Source: Jaltomata sinuosa (lineage: Eukaryota; Streptophyta; Magnoliopsida; Solanales; Solanaceae). From it: a stretch of 64,000 nt of DNA. The stretch's first letter is position 1, and every line of letters begins with the position of its first letter. Shown in pieces: positions 48,277 to 61,120 of this stretch. Location of the stretch: contig QJPP01007525.1 in NCBI GenBank assembly GCA_003996215.1, positions 310,001 through 374,000 on the forward strand, read 5' to 3'. Under the pieces are notes generated by a model. The model was not told the origin of the DNA. It did no database searches and worked only from the letters and a program-made list of their open reading frames with translations. The position numbers and the translations under genes were made by a program.

Positions 48277-49093
48277 GCTTCGAATTCTTCTCTTGTCTTT
48301 CGAGGTGAGAGTCAATCGGAAACAACTTTTTCAATCTGCGTACATTATATCTTTTTCAAACCACACCTATGAGATCAATTGAATATGTTGTTGTATATAA
48401 CTACCTATAGTGTCTCCCATTCGTCACTGAAAATAAATGAAAAAAATTACTCGTAAATACGCTTGGTGAATGTTATAATACAAAGAACAACGACAATAAT
48501 GAAAACACAAGCCGATCTAATTACTTTATTTTAAAAACTTGTGCTTAATTGAGTTTGGCTTGTTAGGTTCGGAATACTGTTATTTTGTCCTTTGATTGAT
48601 GTGGAAAACTTTTATTTTGGTTCTACTTGATTGAGAAATGTGCAAATTGATGTTCTAAAAGTTATTAATTGTATTTTGTGTACAAAGAAATCAGCTAATC
48701 AAATTTAAACTCAAGGCAGTACATATATCATATTAAATCAAATCCTTTCAATCTCAAGCCTAAAATCAAGTTCTCCAAATCAATATGTCACGCTAATTAA
48801 TCAATATAGAAGGTTTAACTTTAGCTAAACGTGATTTATTTTAAAATCTAGATTAGAATACAATTTCAGACTGCTTAATTTGTCGTCATATTAAGCTTAT
48901 TATGACAATAATAAATAATTACATTATCAAGATTATTAATTAATATGACGATTATGATTTGGACCTTTGCATCCTAACGCCTAGACGAAGCACAAATTAA
49001 ACCACTAATTTAATTTGCTTAATCAACAGTAATTTTCTTTGACCAAGAGATTCTTAAACCTCTCAAACAACATATTCAGTGAAATTTTTCGAT

Positions 49094-49175
49094 TAGGGTC
49101 TGGGAAGGATGGTATGTATGCGGTCTTACTTCTACCTTATGAAGGTATAGAGATTGTTTTTTATAGGCCCTCTGC
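49094..49175 (+). mobile_element. TS-like SINE 3' fragment
   Basis: gggtctgggaaggatggtatg followed by gcggtcttacttctacctta and gagattgttttttatagg matches the 3' part of TS-type SINEs. The tRNA-related head is absent. Confidence 0.6.
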
Positions 49176-49916
49176 TCAAATATACCAATCTTTTACTAAT
49201 TAATTATTAATGAAGAAAATGCAGACAATATTTACTCTAAATGTTATAGTCATCCTATAGAGATTTTAATGGAAGTCTTCTGTGTACACAAAGAATACTT
49301 TGATAAAAGAGATTCGACTTCATTAGGGGCCACAAATAAAATAAAAAATAAGTTGAGGTGCATGATTAGCGAGGTGATAATAATGAAAAACTAGCATTAT
49401 TAGCAAACAAGGGGGAAGAAAACAATTTAATCCAATAGAAATTTGTTTGTCTCAGTGATCAATTACAACATTTCATTAGGGAATCTCAATTTCCAGCTAA
49501 GAAAGCATATTATTTCCCTGATTCCCTTCATATCAAAATTAATATATAAATAGGTATAGACAAAGAAAAATACTTATAACCTCCCTTTCCTTGTTAAATC
49601 ATCTAGTATTGGAAATTACTGGTCTGATTTTGACTAATTCCTGATTCATGCATAGGACCTATTAATGAAAAAACCTTTCTTTCGATTTTTTTTACTATTC
49701 TTAAGGCTCCAACTCGAGATATCTAGTTAAAGTTTTAGAGATCTCATCACATCCATTGGTGATAAAATCGATCAAAGGCTTTCCTCTTACCTTGGTTTTG
49801 CTTCGTTTGTCTACGTTTAGGCACCGAACAAATTAATTGTAAAACAAGGGATCCTTACCTATATAAAAAAATTTAAATTTAACTTCCCAAATTATTTATT
49901 ATGAACTTTTGCATTA

Positions 49917-50770
49917 ATAATAGGATAAACTACATAATTAATCAAACATCCTTACCATAACTACATAATATCCCACTACTTTAAAATAATTACATATATC
50001 TCACTAGATTGTATTTTTCATACCAAAACGTGTATCCCAACATACTTCTGTTACTTCGCCCCAAATCACTCCTTCCCTCAAATCTCTCCAGCTTCTCCCT
50101 CAAATCTCTCTCACTAATCAAAATTTTCACAGATTTTATCTCGATTTTTTGCTTCCACAAACTTTCATCGTCATCTCCAGTAGAGGAGGGAAAATTCATC
50201 GAAGCGGACAGTGGTAAAGCTGTCCAGGCCAAATAGTGGTGGCGCCACCACCGTACACGATGGCAAAAATGGTGACAGATTCACCCGGGCTTGATTCCGC
50301 CATTGAAGAGACCTTTTAAGGTTTTTTTTTTCAAGATTCTCAGATTTTCAGACACCCATTAACAACATACTTCCATGGATAGCATTCAATCAAACCTTTT
50401 TGGGCAAAATCCAAAAACTCCCTTTTCAAATTTACCCATTAATTTTGAATGGGAAGAAGAATCCTTGGATCAAGAAACTACAGTATCTGCTAAGGAAAAG
50501 GACACAAAATCAGAATGCAGAAAGTAGTCCTAGGAACACATTGCTGTCTAGAATCAGTCTTGGGTGAATAAACGGATCAAGTCTTTTGAGGGATGATTGG
50601 TTTGAAGGAAAATGAATGAGTAAAGTTGTTTAGTGCAAAACGAAGAAGGCTCAAGTGGTTACGGATTAAAACGAATGAGGAAAATTAATGAGGAGTATTG
50701 AAAATGTTGTTACGGATTATAATTAGGTAAAGTGTAGTTATGAAGACTTGATAAAGTTCCTATTAGTTGT
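49917..50770. mobile_element. Possible MULE-like element carrying a small reading frame
   Basis: Left edge aataggataaactacataat with ccataactacataa; right edge read inward is aataggaactttatcaag with tcataactacac. The weak inverted edges suggest a non-autonomous TIR element of about 850 bp. Its interior is less AT-rich than the flanks and includes the 50-codon frame at 50375. Boundaries are approximate. Confidence 0.35.
50375..50527 (+). CDS. Unidentified 50-aa open frame or gene fragment
   Basis: ATG to TAG gives MDSIQSNLFGQNPKTPFSNL, then PINFEWEEESLDQETT and a Lys/Glu-rich end. The composition looks like real protein (acidic, Ser/Thr/Pro-containing) rather than AT-rich noise. It may be a captured exon within the possible TIR element around it. 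I do not recognise the family, and no second exon was found. Confidence 0.3.
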   Translation: MDSIQSNLFGQNPKTPFSNLPINFEWEEESLDQETTVSAKEKDTKSECRK

Positions 50771-51328
50771 TGTTTATGAAACTTCCTCTAATTTTTTCAT
50801 TTTTGCGTTCCTTTTGTTTGGTGTCGAGCCCATTTGGGTTTGGGCCAAGTTCCTTCCATTCCCCATTCAAATGTCTCAAATCCTAAGTTCTTGATTTGTA
50901 AAATATTGCAATCAAAATGAGTTTATGCATAGAGTTCTATACAAACTAATCTGACATGGTACAACAAACATAAATGTAAAAGATTTTATATGCGAAACTG
51001 TCTAACTCAACTATATTAATATCAATATGTCATACTTTTAAGCTAAGTGTATTAAAGTTTCTTTAGAAAGTTATGCCATTACATATGCTCTATCGATTAC
51101 TTCTGTACTTCCATCTTATTTTCCTAGCTCACTGCGATACTAAGTTCTTCCCTTCAAATGAAATTTATTTAAATTTTAAAATAAATATATAAGAAAAGAA
51201 GGAAATATAAGAAAATGAACTTAACACATAAAATATGTGTCAATTAACAGATATGGAGTATCTTATGAAATTTGATCCGCGAGTAGAGAAAGGGAACAAT
51301 ATTTAACATGGTTGCTCCGCTCTGAAGG

Positions 51329-51552
51329 GACCTTGTTGACCCGTTGAATCTTGTTTGGTCATCTCTTTCTGGTACTAAGGGAGTGACCTAGTTGGCCCAC
51401 TGCAATCTCGATGGTGTATCTGTTTCTTCTGGTATGGGAGTCATGGTCGATGTAATCTCGTTGGTGCATCTCTTTTTCCTGCTGCTATGTGACTAACCTG
51501 GTTGGCCCGCTGCAATACCATGGTACATCTCTTTCCTTTTGGATAGTGAGTT
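51329..51552. repeat. Degenerate minisatellite, about 57-bp unit
   Basis: About four units with the order gacctagttggcccactgcaa, tctcgatggtg, atctctttcttctggta. Starts lie near 51329, 51386, 51444 and 51494. Units diverge by point changes and one is shortened. Confidence 0.75.
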
Positions 51553-51639
51553 CGTCTCTTCGCTTTTTTTCTTTTAATAGCCTCTGCAGTTTAAGCATAT
51601 TAACGCTTGTATAACTTTTCAACATTGGTGGGGGGAAAA

Positions 51640-51935
51640 ATATAACTGTATAAATTATATAGAATGCGTATAAAAACTGTATAATTATTGTATAGAATAT
51701 GTATTTGAATAATTATTATCGCTAAAGGTTGTATAGGATGTGTATCGAAACTGTAGAATTGTTGTATATAATATGTATCTGTATAAAATGTGTATAGAAA
51801 CTGTATCATTATTGTATAAAATATGTATATGTATAATATGTGTATAGAAATTGTATTATTATTGTACAAAATTGTATCTATCACGATTGCATATGTATAA
51901 ATAAAATATAACATTATTGTATAAAATGTATATGT
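51640..51935. repeat. AT-rich minisatellite (gtatagaaactgtat type)
   Basis: Repeated modules of the form tgtatagaaactgtatnatt followed by attgtataaaatatgtat recur five or six times with variable spacing. Confidence 0.8.
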
Positions 51936-53388
51936 TTCTTATATATTTTAACTAGAACTAGTACATTATCATTTGTATATTTTAAAAAATTAAAAAATAT
52001 ATAATAATTATATATATATATATTGTATACATATTGATTATACGTTTATTACACACGAACTATACCAAAAAAATAGACATAAAGAATTATAATTTATTGA
52101 CTTTTTTTCTATTCTAATCATCTCTTTCATATTGAAGAAAAATAAAATAAAAATTATAAAATTATATTTGATTACTAAAAAAATACAACAATTAGAAAAA
52201 GATTTTTAAAACAAAAAAAAAAAAGGAGAAAGAAGCGGCAAAAGATAAGAGCAATAGCCCAAAAAGAGGGGGGAAAATGAAAAAGAAAAAAAAGATGACA
52301 GCAAGCAAGAGTCGGCTAAAGCAAAAATGACTATAAAATGGTAATAGAATACTTGGGCCATCCGGTTGTCAATACTTTTGACTGGATGGTCATTTGTGTC
52401 CTCCCTTTTAGAATCTAGGAGTTCTAGTATAGTTACATGGTATTTTAGAGAATTTCAAATGTAGAGAAATCGATTTTTGGACAAAATGAAGTTTAAAATG
52501 CAAATAGCATCTTTATTGTGGTAAAAAATATTTTTTAAAAAAAATAATCCGAAGAAAAAGATTTAGAACCTCGCAGAAGTATGTTATCCCCTACAAACCC
52601 CAAATAAGAGGGAAATTTATTATTTATAGGTTGTAATTTTAGAACTTCATTACATTCTTGGTTTTGAACCTTGTAATTCAATTCGTGTTGATTTATTTTT
52701 TTTTTTGCGGAAGAGTGGTGTTTGAAATTCAACACTCGGATGTATCTTTAATTCGAACCTTCCGGTGATAGTTTGGTTCCATCTAAATCCTTAACATGAT
52801 TAATTTTAGGGTAACTATGCTAAATTCTATAGCAATTTGTTACTTTAAGTTTATATATAAAACTTTATCGAATTCGATGTTTACCCCAAATCACTAAAGG
52901 AAAATATCTGACTTTTAGACATACATTTATCACCTAACCACTGAAGGCTTTTCTTTCACATTATTATATCCAATAATGGCTTATTTCATTAAATATTTAT
53001 TGAAATAATCAAGCAAACAAGTGCACATAGTATGAACTACTGAAACTAGGTGGTTCTACTGAAAATGAAACAAACCACATTGTTAGCCCAAGTATGAACT
53101 ACTTACTAGCTCTTCATTGAGTTGATTTGTTTTACAATCCAATAAATTTTGGGATAGATACATAAGATGAGAGACGAAAAGCTCCTGCTCTAACTGGCCC
53201 AATAAGGGACGCATGCGGAGTATTACTGAAATAAATGCAGAGGAAGATAAATCACTTTAACTTTATTGCCTACAGTGAACTTTGCTACACTGGGAAACCT
53301 CTTAAGCTAATTGGGAAGGGTATATGACTATCAAGATGATAACATATTTCTGCTAAGTTGGAGCAGGAAAAGAATTTGATTGTATGTC

Positions 53389-56300
53389 TCACTTAAAGAC
53401 CAGGTTGTGACATGTTCTGTCACATGGATATGCACAGTCGATCGCCTTGACACCACTTCGATCAAAGTACCAATCTCCAACTGCAAGTGCAACCGGCTGC
53501 ATATCGTTCCAATGTTCAAGTTATTACCAATGCTTATAACAATGTATATATAAAATCTTTAGCATAACGAGAAAACAAAAAAGAAAAGAGAGAAATGAAG
53601 CACTTGGAGGTACCTTGTTATTGATCATAGGAGAATTATCGGAAAACCATGTATCTTGCCTCTCAGATTGACAGTGGGCAAAGCATGAATTTATGAACAA
53701 ACCAGTTTGTCTTGAAGCAGCGAATCTTTTAACTGTATTAAGCATATGAGTCCTAAAACCTGTTCGATATGTAGTTAGCAACGCCTGAGTTCCTGATCTC
53801 AAAATATTTGGAAAATGGTTAACAGATTGAGTAGGGCATACCTTGCAAAAATTGAATCTGAGAAGGAGAACATCTTTCATTATTGAGTGTACAGTCGTGC
53901 CATAAGCCGTGAGGATCAGCTGTACGAGGAGCTAAGCTTTCCTGAAGCTGTATAAGTACAAAAGAAAGAATTTCCATCACTATAAAAACAGTGTGACAAC
54001 AACTGTAGTGTATCGAACAGGAACTAAAAAACCTCGAAAATCATTTTCATATAGAAGAACAGCGAAAACAGATAGAGTTTATAACTTACCTGCCAGGAAT
54101 CATAGGCAGTATTCAGTAGAAAAAGAGGGGTTCTGATGTTGCCGATCAAATTCTGGGGAAAGAAACACTGGAAAGGGAAAAAGGTGCAACTTTTATTAAG
54201 AAAAAGAAAAGCTTTCCAGATGTTAAGAGAAAATTACTCGGAAGGGACTTACTGAGGTTGCATCAAGGTGGTTGGTGCATGTTCTTGGTAGCGTATTCAG
54301 AAGACTCTGTTACAAAAAATGCAAATTTCTGCTGAGCAAGACTTTAAGAAAAGATATACAGCAATGCACAAGAGTTTTCTTCTAACATATATCTTTTATT
54401 TAATGATCCATTTAGGTATTAAAGAAATATTGTTGTCGTGGAACAATTAGTTTTTCAAGAATGACATTTCTATCCAAGGTTTGCATAGTAGGGGTGAGAA
54501 ATGAAGCATCTCCAATATCTTGTAAAAAATTTGACAACATTTTATCCTTCTACTCTACCAAACAAATGCTTCAGATATTTACAACATTCCATAGTTAAAA
54601 CCAGAAAAGTTGGTAACTTGCAGAAATTGACCAAATATAAAACATGACTTAGCTCATTACCTGCGTCTTAACCACACCTCCAAAGAAATCTCTGATGGAA
54701 TGTCCTCCAGATACATCAATTCTATATAAAAGGCCATTATATTAATTCACTAATTAGCAAAAGAGTCAAAGCGCAGGCAGTATTTTTAGTTCAAGAAGTA
54801 CTTGAAGGGTATAAAGAATAGGAAATTACGCGTCCATAAATAATCCAGCATCACTCAAGCACTTCACTTTAGTATGTGGTAGCAAATTGCTGAAGTCATC
54901 ACAATGCATTATTGAAGCTAGACCACCAGCAGAACATCCAGAGAGAAGCGCCTAAAAAACAAATTCTGATATCACAACATGAACGACGGAAGCAAATGAG
55001 ATGAGAGGTGCACATTGTGATTCTACCTGCTTGGCATATCGCATTCCTTTTGACATTAACTCGTCCATTGCAGCTTGATATATGCGCTTGCCTCTAAATT
55101 GCAACCCTGCAGCCTGGGGAAAAATGCATTAAGTCAAACACAACTATTGCAGACAAACAGATAACCAACAATCTCTTTCTCGAAACCATATAATGCATTA
55201 CATGAAGTCACATCACTCCACATGAAAATGCCTCTCATTATTTCTCGGTTTTAAAGTTGTAATGTATGGAGGCAAGAACTTCTAGTGGTTAGCCTACTTA
55301 GGTAAACTGTATTGGAATCATCATGTTATAAGGTAAAACAAGAATTTACAAATTGTGAGATTTCATCATAGGGGGCACCACACTGCAGAGGACCAGGATC
55401 GAGCAGAGGTATATTTCGTTAGACTCTAAATTTTTTCTAAGCATTAGATTAGTCAGATGATATAGCAGGAGCTACAACGGGGATGTTAACAAAACTGAAC
55501 AGGAATTCTAGCTTAAGATTATTCTCATCCTTCAACCAGGATCTGTAAATGGTCCAGAAAGTATAACACTGTAATTGAAACGTTACAATGGAAAGGCCTA
55601 AAGTAGAAGCATGTACCACCTTGACAAAAGGCTTCTACTCTTTCACTGTCACAGCGGAACCATGTAGCAAGGTAAAAGCTACGTAGGAATATCAAAAAGT
55701 TGAAGGACACTCATCTCAGTGCCGTCATACTAACATTGAGCTAAAAAGAAAAAAGGGAACCAGCCAAAAGACTACTAGTATCTTCTTTTCCTAATTTCAG
55801 GAAAAAGAAGAGTATTACTTTTGTGTCGTTTTCCCCACTGCCTCTCCAAATCAAAAAGGGCAAGGAATAAGATTACAAGAACATGAAGAATTTGAAGAAG
55901 CAAAAAGATAAAGTAAAGCCAATGTCAAAAAGTGCACAATAGTGTGGAGCCATCATGGTGGTTGCAAATTGAAAAAGTAACAAATACCAGCTTTTATTAT
56001 CTTTTCCACTCATTTACTTTTTCAGACCAACACCACATTTGCATGATAGTGAAAACCAAAAGTAGAAATGGGCAAATGATCTGACAAACCTTATCTTCAC
56101 TATCCCCTGTAAATGAGGCACCATCACAATAGCGAACTTTTACTCTATTCCAGTTGTAGAAATCTGCAAACAGAAAAAAAAAACGTAAGGAAATCTCCAC
56201 AATATGCTTAAGATGGTGTTATATCATCAACTAAAAGGACCTGGATTTTCTTCGGCCTTGTTACTCAAAATCCCAGTAAAAGGAATCTGTTTTTCCATGT

Positions 56301-58088
56301 AATTCGATGATCCCCGCCTTGTTTTTTTGCGATAAACGCAACTTCTAACACTGTTACACCATCCACCACCCTGTCACAAGAAGACACTGAGCTAAGGATC
56401 TGAAGCAATAATAACCGCAATAGCAAAGCCGTAAATTTTTCTTCAAAAGCTTCAGGCCCACAATTCCGTTCCCAACACATTAGAAAAGCATGCATACCAG
56501 AGAGGAAAAAGTTAAATTCTGTAATCATGTTAAAAGGCTGGTCATAAGTACCTAACATTAACATCAAATACTTCTTGTCTCCAACATCTATTTAAACAAC
56601 AGAAGCACTCTACTAGTGACAAGAACAAGTTAACATACAAAATTGGGAAAAGAAAATAACAAACATCGCAAGAAACGGAAACTCAACCAAGTAAACAATG
56701 TTACTCAATAAAGACAACACATAGACATGCAATTCAAAAAGTTGACAGCTGAGACAATTAAAATAACATTAGAAGAGGAATGTTTAAACTGTATAAGTTA
56801 ATTAAGAAACAGTTATTGGCATACCTCCAATTGAATGAGCCAACTGTTAGCCCCAGACCCATAACCCCGATGGATGTGGTAACCAGGTAATGTTCCATCT
56901 AGACACACTGTAGAAAAGGTGAAAACAAGAAAGTCAAACCTTGATTGGCATAATATTAGTTGTTCCAAATTCCAATCACTTTTCCATTTTATTGCAAAAC
57001 CTTGATTAGGCCCAACTAATAATTACAGCTGACCTAAGCTAATTAGCCAGAGAGAGAAAGTTCAGCAAATCTCTTAATCAACCACTTGGCCTTATCATTT
57101 TCATACAGATAATAGTAGCAGAATAAAACTTGTTGCAAGTTGTTGACAAGAGTCAATTTTGGCTAATTTTGTAAGCAACTTGTTACAAGTTGTTGACAAG
57201 AGTCAATTATGAGTCATTTTGTAAGTTATACCTGGCTAGATTAGTTTATTTTTTCTTTTAGATGTTCAAAACTACACGAAAAGTCGCTATAAATTACAGT
57301 ACTCCACATTTTGTGACGGAGGGATAAGTAAAAAGGTCCACACCATCAACATTGGTTGTGGTGGAATGATTTGGATTACTCCAACCTTATTCAAAGGTCT
57401 CGAGTTTGAGAGCTTGAGAATGGAAAATATTTTATAGGGAGCGCCGCCTAAAAATGGGCCCGTGCAATGGGTGAATCCGAATTTAGTCTCAACCCCAAGG
57501 CAAGTAGCGAACACGAGTGAGAAACCAAAAAATAGGTTCACACCAGTAACAAAACCAGGAGAAGGGTAAAAAAATATAAAGAACAGCTGACGGAGATATC
57601 AAATCGCCCCTTATAGAAAATTGCAGAAAGCCTACATATAGACAAATTAGAATATGAAGAATGACTGAAAGAAAATCTAATGCAAGATCTCTACTGGGTT
57701 GTTACAAAATCATCAAGTGGAATCTAAGATGCAATACTATAGTCCAAAGCCAAGAAACTGAAATAGAAAAAACAATTAGAATATTTCCAAATCAAATACA
57801 CTAAGCAACATTTCAAAAAAAAAAAAAAAGATTTAACAATGAGAAGAAAAGAGGGAGGGGTTTAGGGAGAGAATGTAGCTAACCAGCTCCTCTAGCAGCA
57901 GCACCATGGATGATTGTAAGACCAATCATAAGAGGAGTTGGAGCACCAGCTGCAGAAGCTCCATACACACTTTCCAAGAATGCCCCTTCCGTTTTATTGT
58001 AAAAGAATTCTTCAAATTCATAACAATCTACTAATTTGCTAATTAGCACAAAAATCACACCCAAAAACCAAATGAATAGCTTCGCCAT
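53389..58088 (-). CDS. Secreted pectin acetylesterase (CE13/Notum family), 12 exons
   Basis: Exons 58088-57884, 56907-56825, 56370-56241, 56163-56090, 55113-55027, 54951-54830, 54721-54661, 54306-54253, 54167-54090, 53947-53842, 53759-53614 and 53496-53389 splice with GT-AG and consistent phases to 417 aa. Residues 1-22 (MAKLFIWFLGVIFVLISKLVDC) are a signal peptide; an in-frame ATG 22 codons upstream is not preferred because it would bury it. Family blocks are LEGGGWCNS, YCDGASFTGD, SGCSAGG (nucleophile Ser200), NTAYDSWQ (Asp295), NSCFAHCQ (His362) and the C-terminal VGDWYFDR. The enzyme removes acetyl esters from pectin in the cell wall. All catalytic residues are present, so it looks functional. 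Intron 1 (about 1 kb) contains a SINE. Confidence 0.94.
57351..57534 (+). mobile_element. SINE in pectin acetylesterase intron 1, with target duplication
   Basis: ggttgtggtggaatgatttgg (A box) and caaaggtctcgagtttgag (B box) are followed by tagggagcgccgcc, gaatccgaatttagtc and a tail of gagaaaccaaaaaata. Flanks ggtccacaccatcaac (57335-57350) and ggttcacaccagtaac (57535-57550) are an imperfect 16-bp duplication. It is inserted antisense to the host gene. Confidence 0.85.
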
Positions 58089-60865
58089 AGCTCTCACTTT
58101 CAAGCTCTCTCTCCCTGTTGTAGCCACACAAATCTTGGAGAAGAGAGAGAGCAAGAAAGTATAAAGAACAGAACTACTGATGGAGTTTTTGTAATGTAAA
58201 GGTTTTTAATTGGTGGTAATGTTTTAGCTTTGTGAGAATAATAACACGGAAAACACCAACAAATATAACAATTTTGTCCCTCGGACAGAGATTTCCCGAG
58301 GCTTTGTTTAAAAAAGAATTGGTGTGGGTTTGGGGGTGGGGGGGTAAAAGAGGGACTAGGGAGTAGGGAGGCGTAAAATTCAAGAATCAAGATTTATGTT
58401 TATGGAGAATGTGAACTCAATGAAGTGAAGAGTGAGGAATTGGAACTTTTAACTGTGTTCTCCACCGCAATTTAATGATTTTTTTTTTTTAGTATAAACT
58501 ATACAGAGAGATTGTACTCCCTCCAAAAAAAATAAAAATGAGAAGATTGTACTCCATAATATTTTAATTGTCATTTCAGATGATTTTGCTTGTCGTCCCT
58601 ATTTATTTATTGGGAGAAGTTAATATGCTGAAAAAAGAAAATAATATTAAATTATTTAGCCAAAATAAATGAATTTGTGAGTGTGGTACATTTCTTAAGA
58701 AAGTTAATTAAGAATATTAATCATAAGATAATTTATTGATATTGCTTCTTCTCAAACTTTTTTAAAAATTAGAGATAGTGGATGGAAAATCTATTAAAGA
58801 GAAAGATAATTTTGAAAAGAATAATAATTAAGACATTTTTGGACTTAAAAAGTTCATTCATTTTGGACCATAAGAAATTACATTAAATTCATTTATATTG
58901 AAATGGATGGAGTAGTTGACAATTATCAACTTTAATTTTAAATTTCCAAAAGTGGTAATTATTTTAAAATATAAGCTAAAATGACTGTTAATTTGGAAGG
59001 AGAGAGTGTTATATTCGAAGTTTACCATTAGAGCATGCATTTAAATATTTCACTAAAGTGGCAATTAAATTTAAATTAAAAAATAGGCAAAGTTAATTTG
59101 GATACCAAAAGTAGTGAAAGACGCACACGCATAGAATCTTAACAAAAGTATGGCAAATACTAGAATGACTGCAATTTGCATATTGTTTTGAGTGACACTT
59201 TCCAACAAGACCATGTTTGGGTCAGCTGCTTAACCACCAAAATAAATGAGTGTTGTTTTAAAATAAAACAAGATTGATTAAATCAGAAGAAATTAAAAAT
59301 GAATTCACTAACAAGAATAAAAGCACTTGATACACTTCCTAAAAAGTGGAAAATGTTAAATAAGTTACTATCAAGTCTTAGTGCATGAATAACTAGTTAA
59401 TTAATCATTATTTCTTTATATAGATGGAATTAAATTAATATTTTTTTTGCAATTGTGCAATGGTACATATACGATCCATTAACTTTTATGTTCATTTGCA
59501 TAATTTAACACCTACAAGTATCTTAGGAAGGTTGATTCAAATTATACTTGACAAAGAATTTTGGTCATTATATTACCTAAACCATTTAAATTGTCTCATC
59601 AGATAAAAAAAACTGAAACGGAAAGAGTACTAGATTTAAATCTTATGGGAAAATAAAAATAAATCATCAAAACATTTATGAAACCAAACACGGTCAACAG
59701 TAAATGGAAAGTGGAAACCAAAAGAGCGCGTGTTATCCACTAATACTAGTGTGATAGTTGAAGACAGCTATCTACACCTTCATATTTCTTGGGATCAAAT
59801 CAGGGCCGTTGAATTTAAGTGATATTTTTATTAGTAGTGGTCCCAACCCATGACGGTGTTTGTCTGTTGTTATTATGGTCTAATGTGCGGTCACCGTGTT
59901 CTACGGAGACCGCTGATCGCGCCAAATTCATCCGTTTTTCAATTTCCCTATTCTTCTGTTTTAATTACTAATAAACTGATTTCCCTTTTTCTTTTATGGT
60001 AAGTTTTTTTTTTTAATAAATATTTCTATCAATTTTATACATATTATTTTGACATTGATTGATTTACAATAGATAAATTCTACTTACTAGGATAAGCAGG
60101 CTCGAGGTCGACATGGTTACTTGCTATTTTCTTATCTTACTTTTTTTTAATTAGTTATATATTTGAAAATTACTTAAAAAATAGTATAAATCACAATAAT
60201 TAACAGCTTAAAATATTTGAAAGACATCAATAATTTGATTGACTCTCGGAATTTTATTAGAGCCCATATAAATTGAGACAAAAGAAAAAGTACTATAAAT
60301 CACAATAATTAAGAAATTAATATATTTAAAAAATATATAGAAAATTTAGTTGACTTTCGAAATTGAATCAATGCCATATAAATTGAGGCAGAGGGGTAAC
60401 ATATATTATTTAAAAATTACATAAAATGTATTATAAATTATAATAACTAACAACTTAAAATATCTAAAAATCATATAAAAATTTAACTAACTATCTAAAT
60501 TTTATTTGTATCAAATAAATTGAGACAAAAAAAAATAATAGCACGAGCTCCTCTATATCTAATTTTTACCTTATTTGTAAAGTGCATGGCATGCGTCACA
60601 AGTCAACACCTTTACGTACCAGTCAATATCATGATTGCTGTCTTGGTAGCAAAATGTATATTATACTTGTTCCAAAAAAAAAATAGAGACAAGAAGGAAT
60701 AGTAATTTAACTAGTCTCAAATTTTCATGGCAAACTGTATCTAAAGGTTATTATGTTGGATTGTGCTGCATTTGATCAATTTTTATTGTAGTATTTGCAC
60801 GTACGGAACTAATAAAAGCTTAACATGGATATACACTCGTAAATGTTTAACTTCATTTCAGGACT

Positions 60866-61120
60866 CTTCTATCTCAAATTATCTATTATATTTCTCTTTT
60901 ATACGCCTCTTAAGAAAATATTAATTAGGAGGTTTTTTTTTTACTATTTTATCCTTATTTATGTCTTAAACTATAATCTTTCTTCATTAAATATTTACTC
61001 TGTTTATCTATTATCATCACATGATTGAGGTATTTATAAGTTTCAAAAATAATTACTACGTACTATAAGTAAATGGGAAAAAATAATTAATCTTGAATTT
61101 TAAAATGGTAAATAATTTAA
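60866..61120. mobile_element. MITE family copy 2
   Basis: Same module order as 37205-37440: ctcaaattatctattatattt, cgcctcttaagaaaatattaattag, attttatccttattta, taatctttcttcattaaatattta, gaattttaaaatggtaaataattt. This confirms a dispersed element. Confidence 0.55.

Larger units (their letters stand above)
39815..53388. other. Long intergenic region between MYB and pectin acetylesterase
   Basis: No full gene was found. The region contains a SINE, a long-TIR MITE at 41.2 kb, a MITE with a nested SINE at 42.1-42.5 kb, a Stowaway at 43.2 kb, a LINE end at 44.3 kb, a TIR repeat at 45.0 kb, a hAT MITE at 47.9 kb, a TS SINE fragment at 49.1 kb, a possible MULE at 49.9-50.8 kb and two minisatellites at 51.3-51.9 kb. 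45.3-47.8 kb is AT-rich with nothing recognised. Confidence 0.6.

Noticed and set aside
51600..51914. 104-codon minus-strand frame rich in Tyr and Ile
   Set aside because: It is generated by the AT-rich minisatellite.
57287..57541. 84-codon minus-strand frame in the pectin acetylesterase intron
   Set aside because: It is the reverse of a SINE with target duplications, not a gene.
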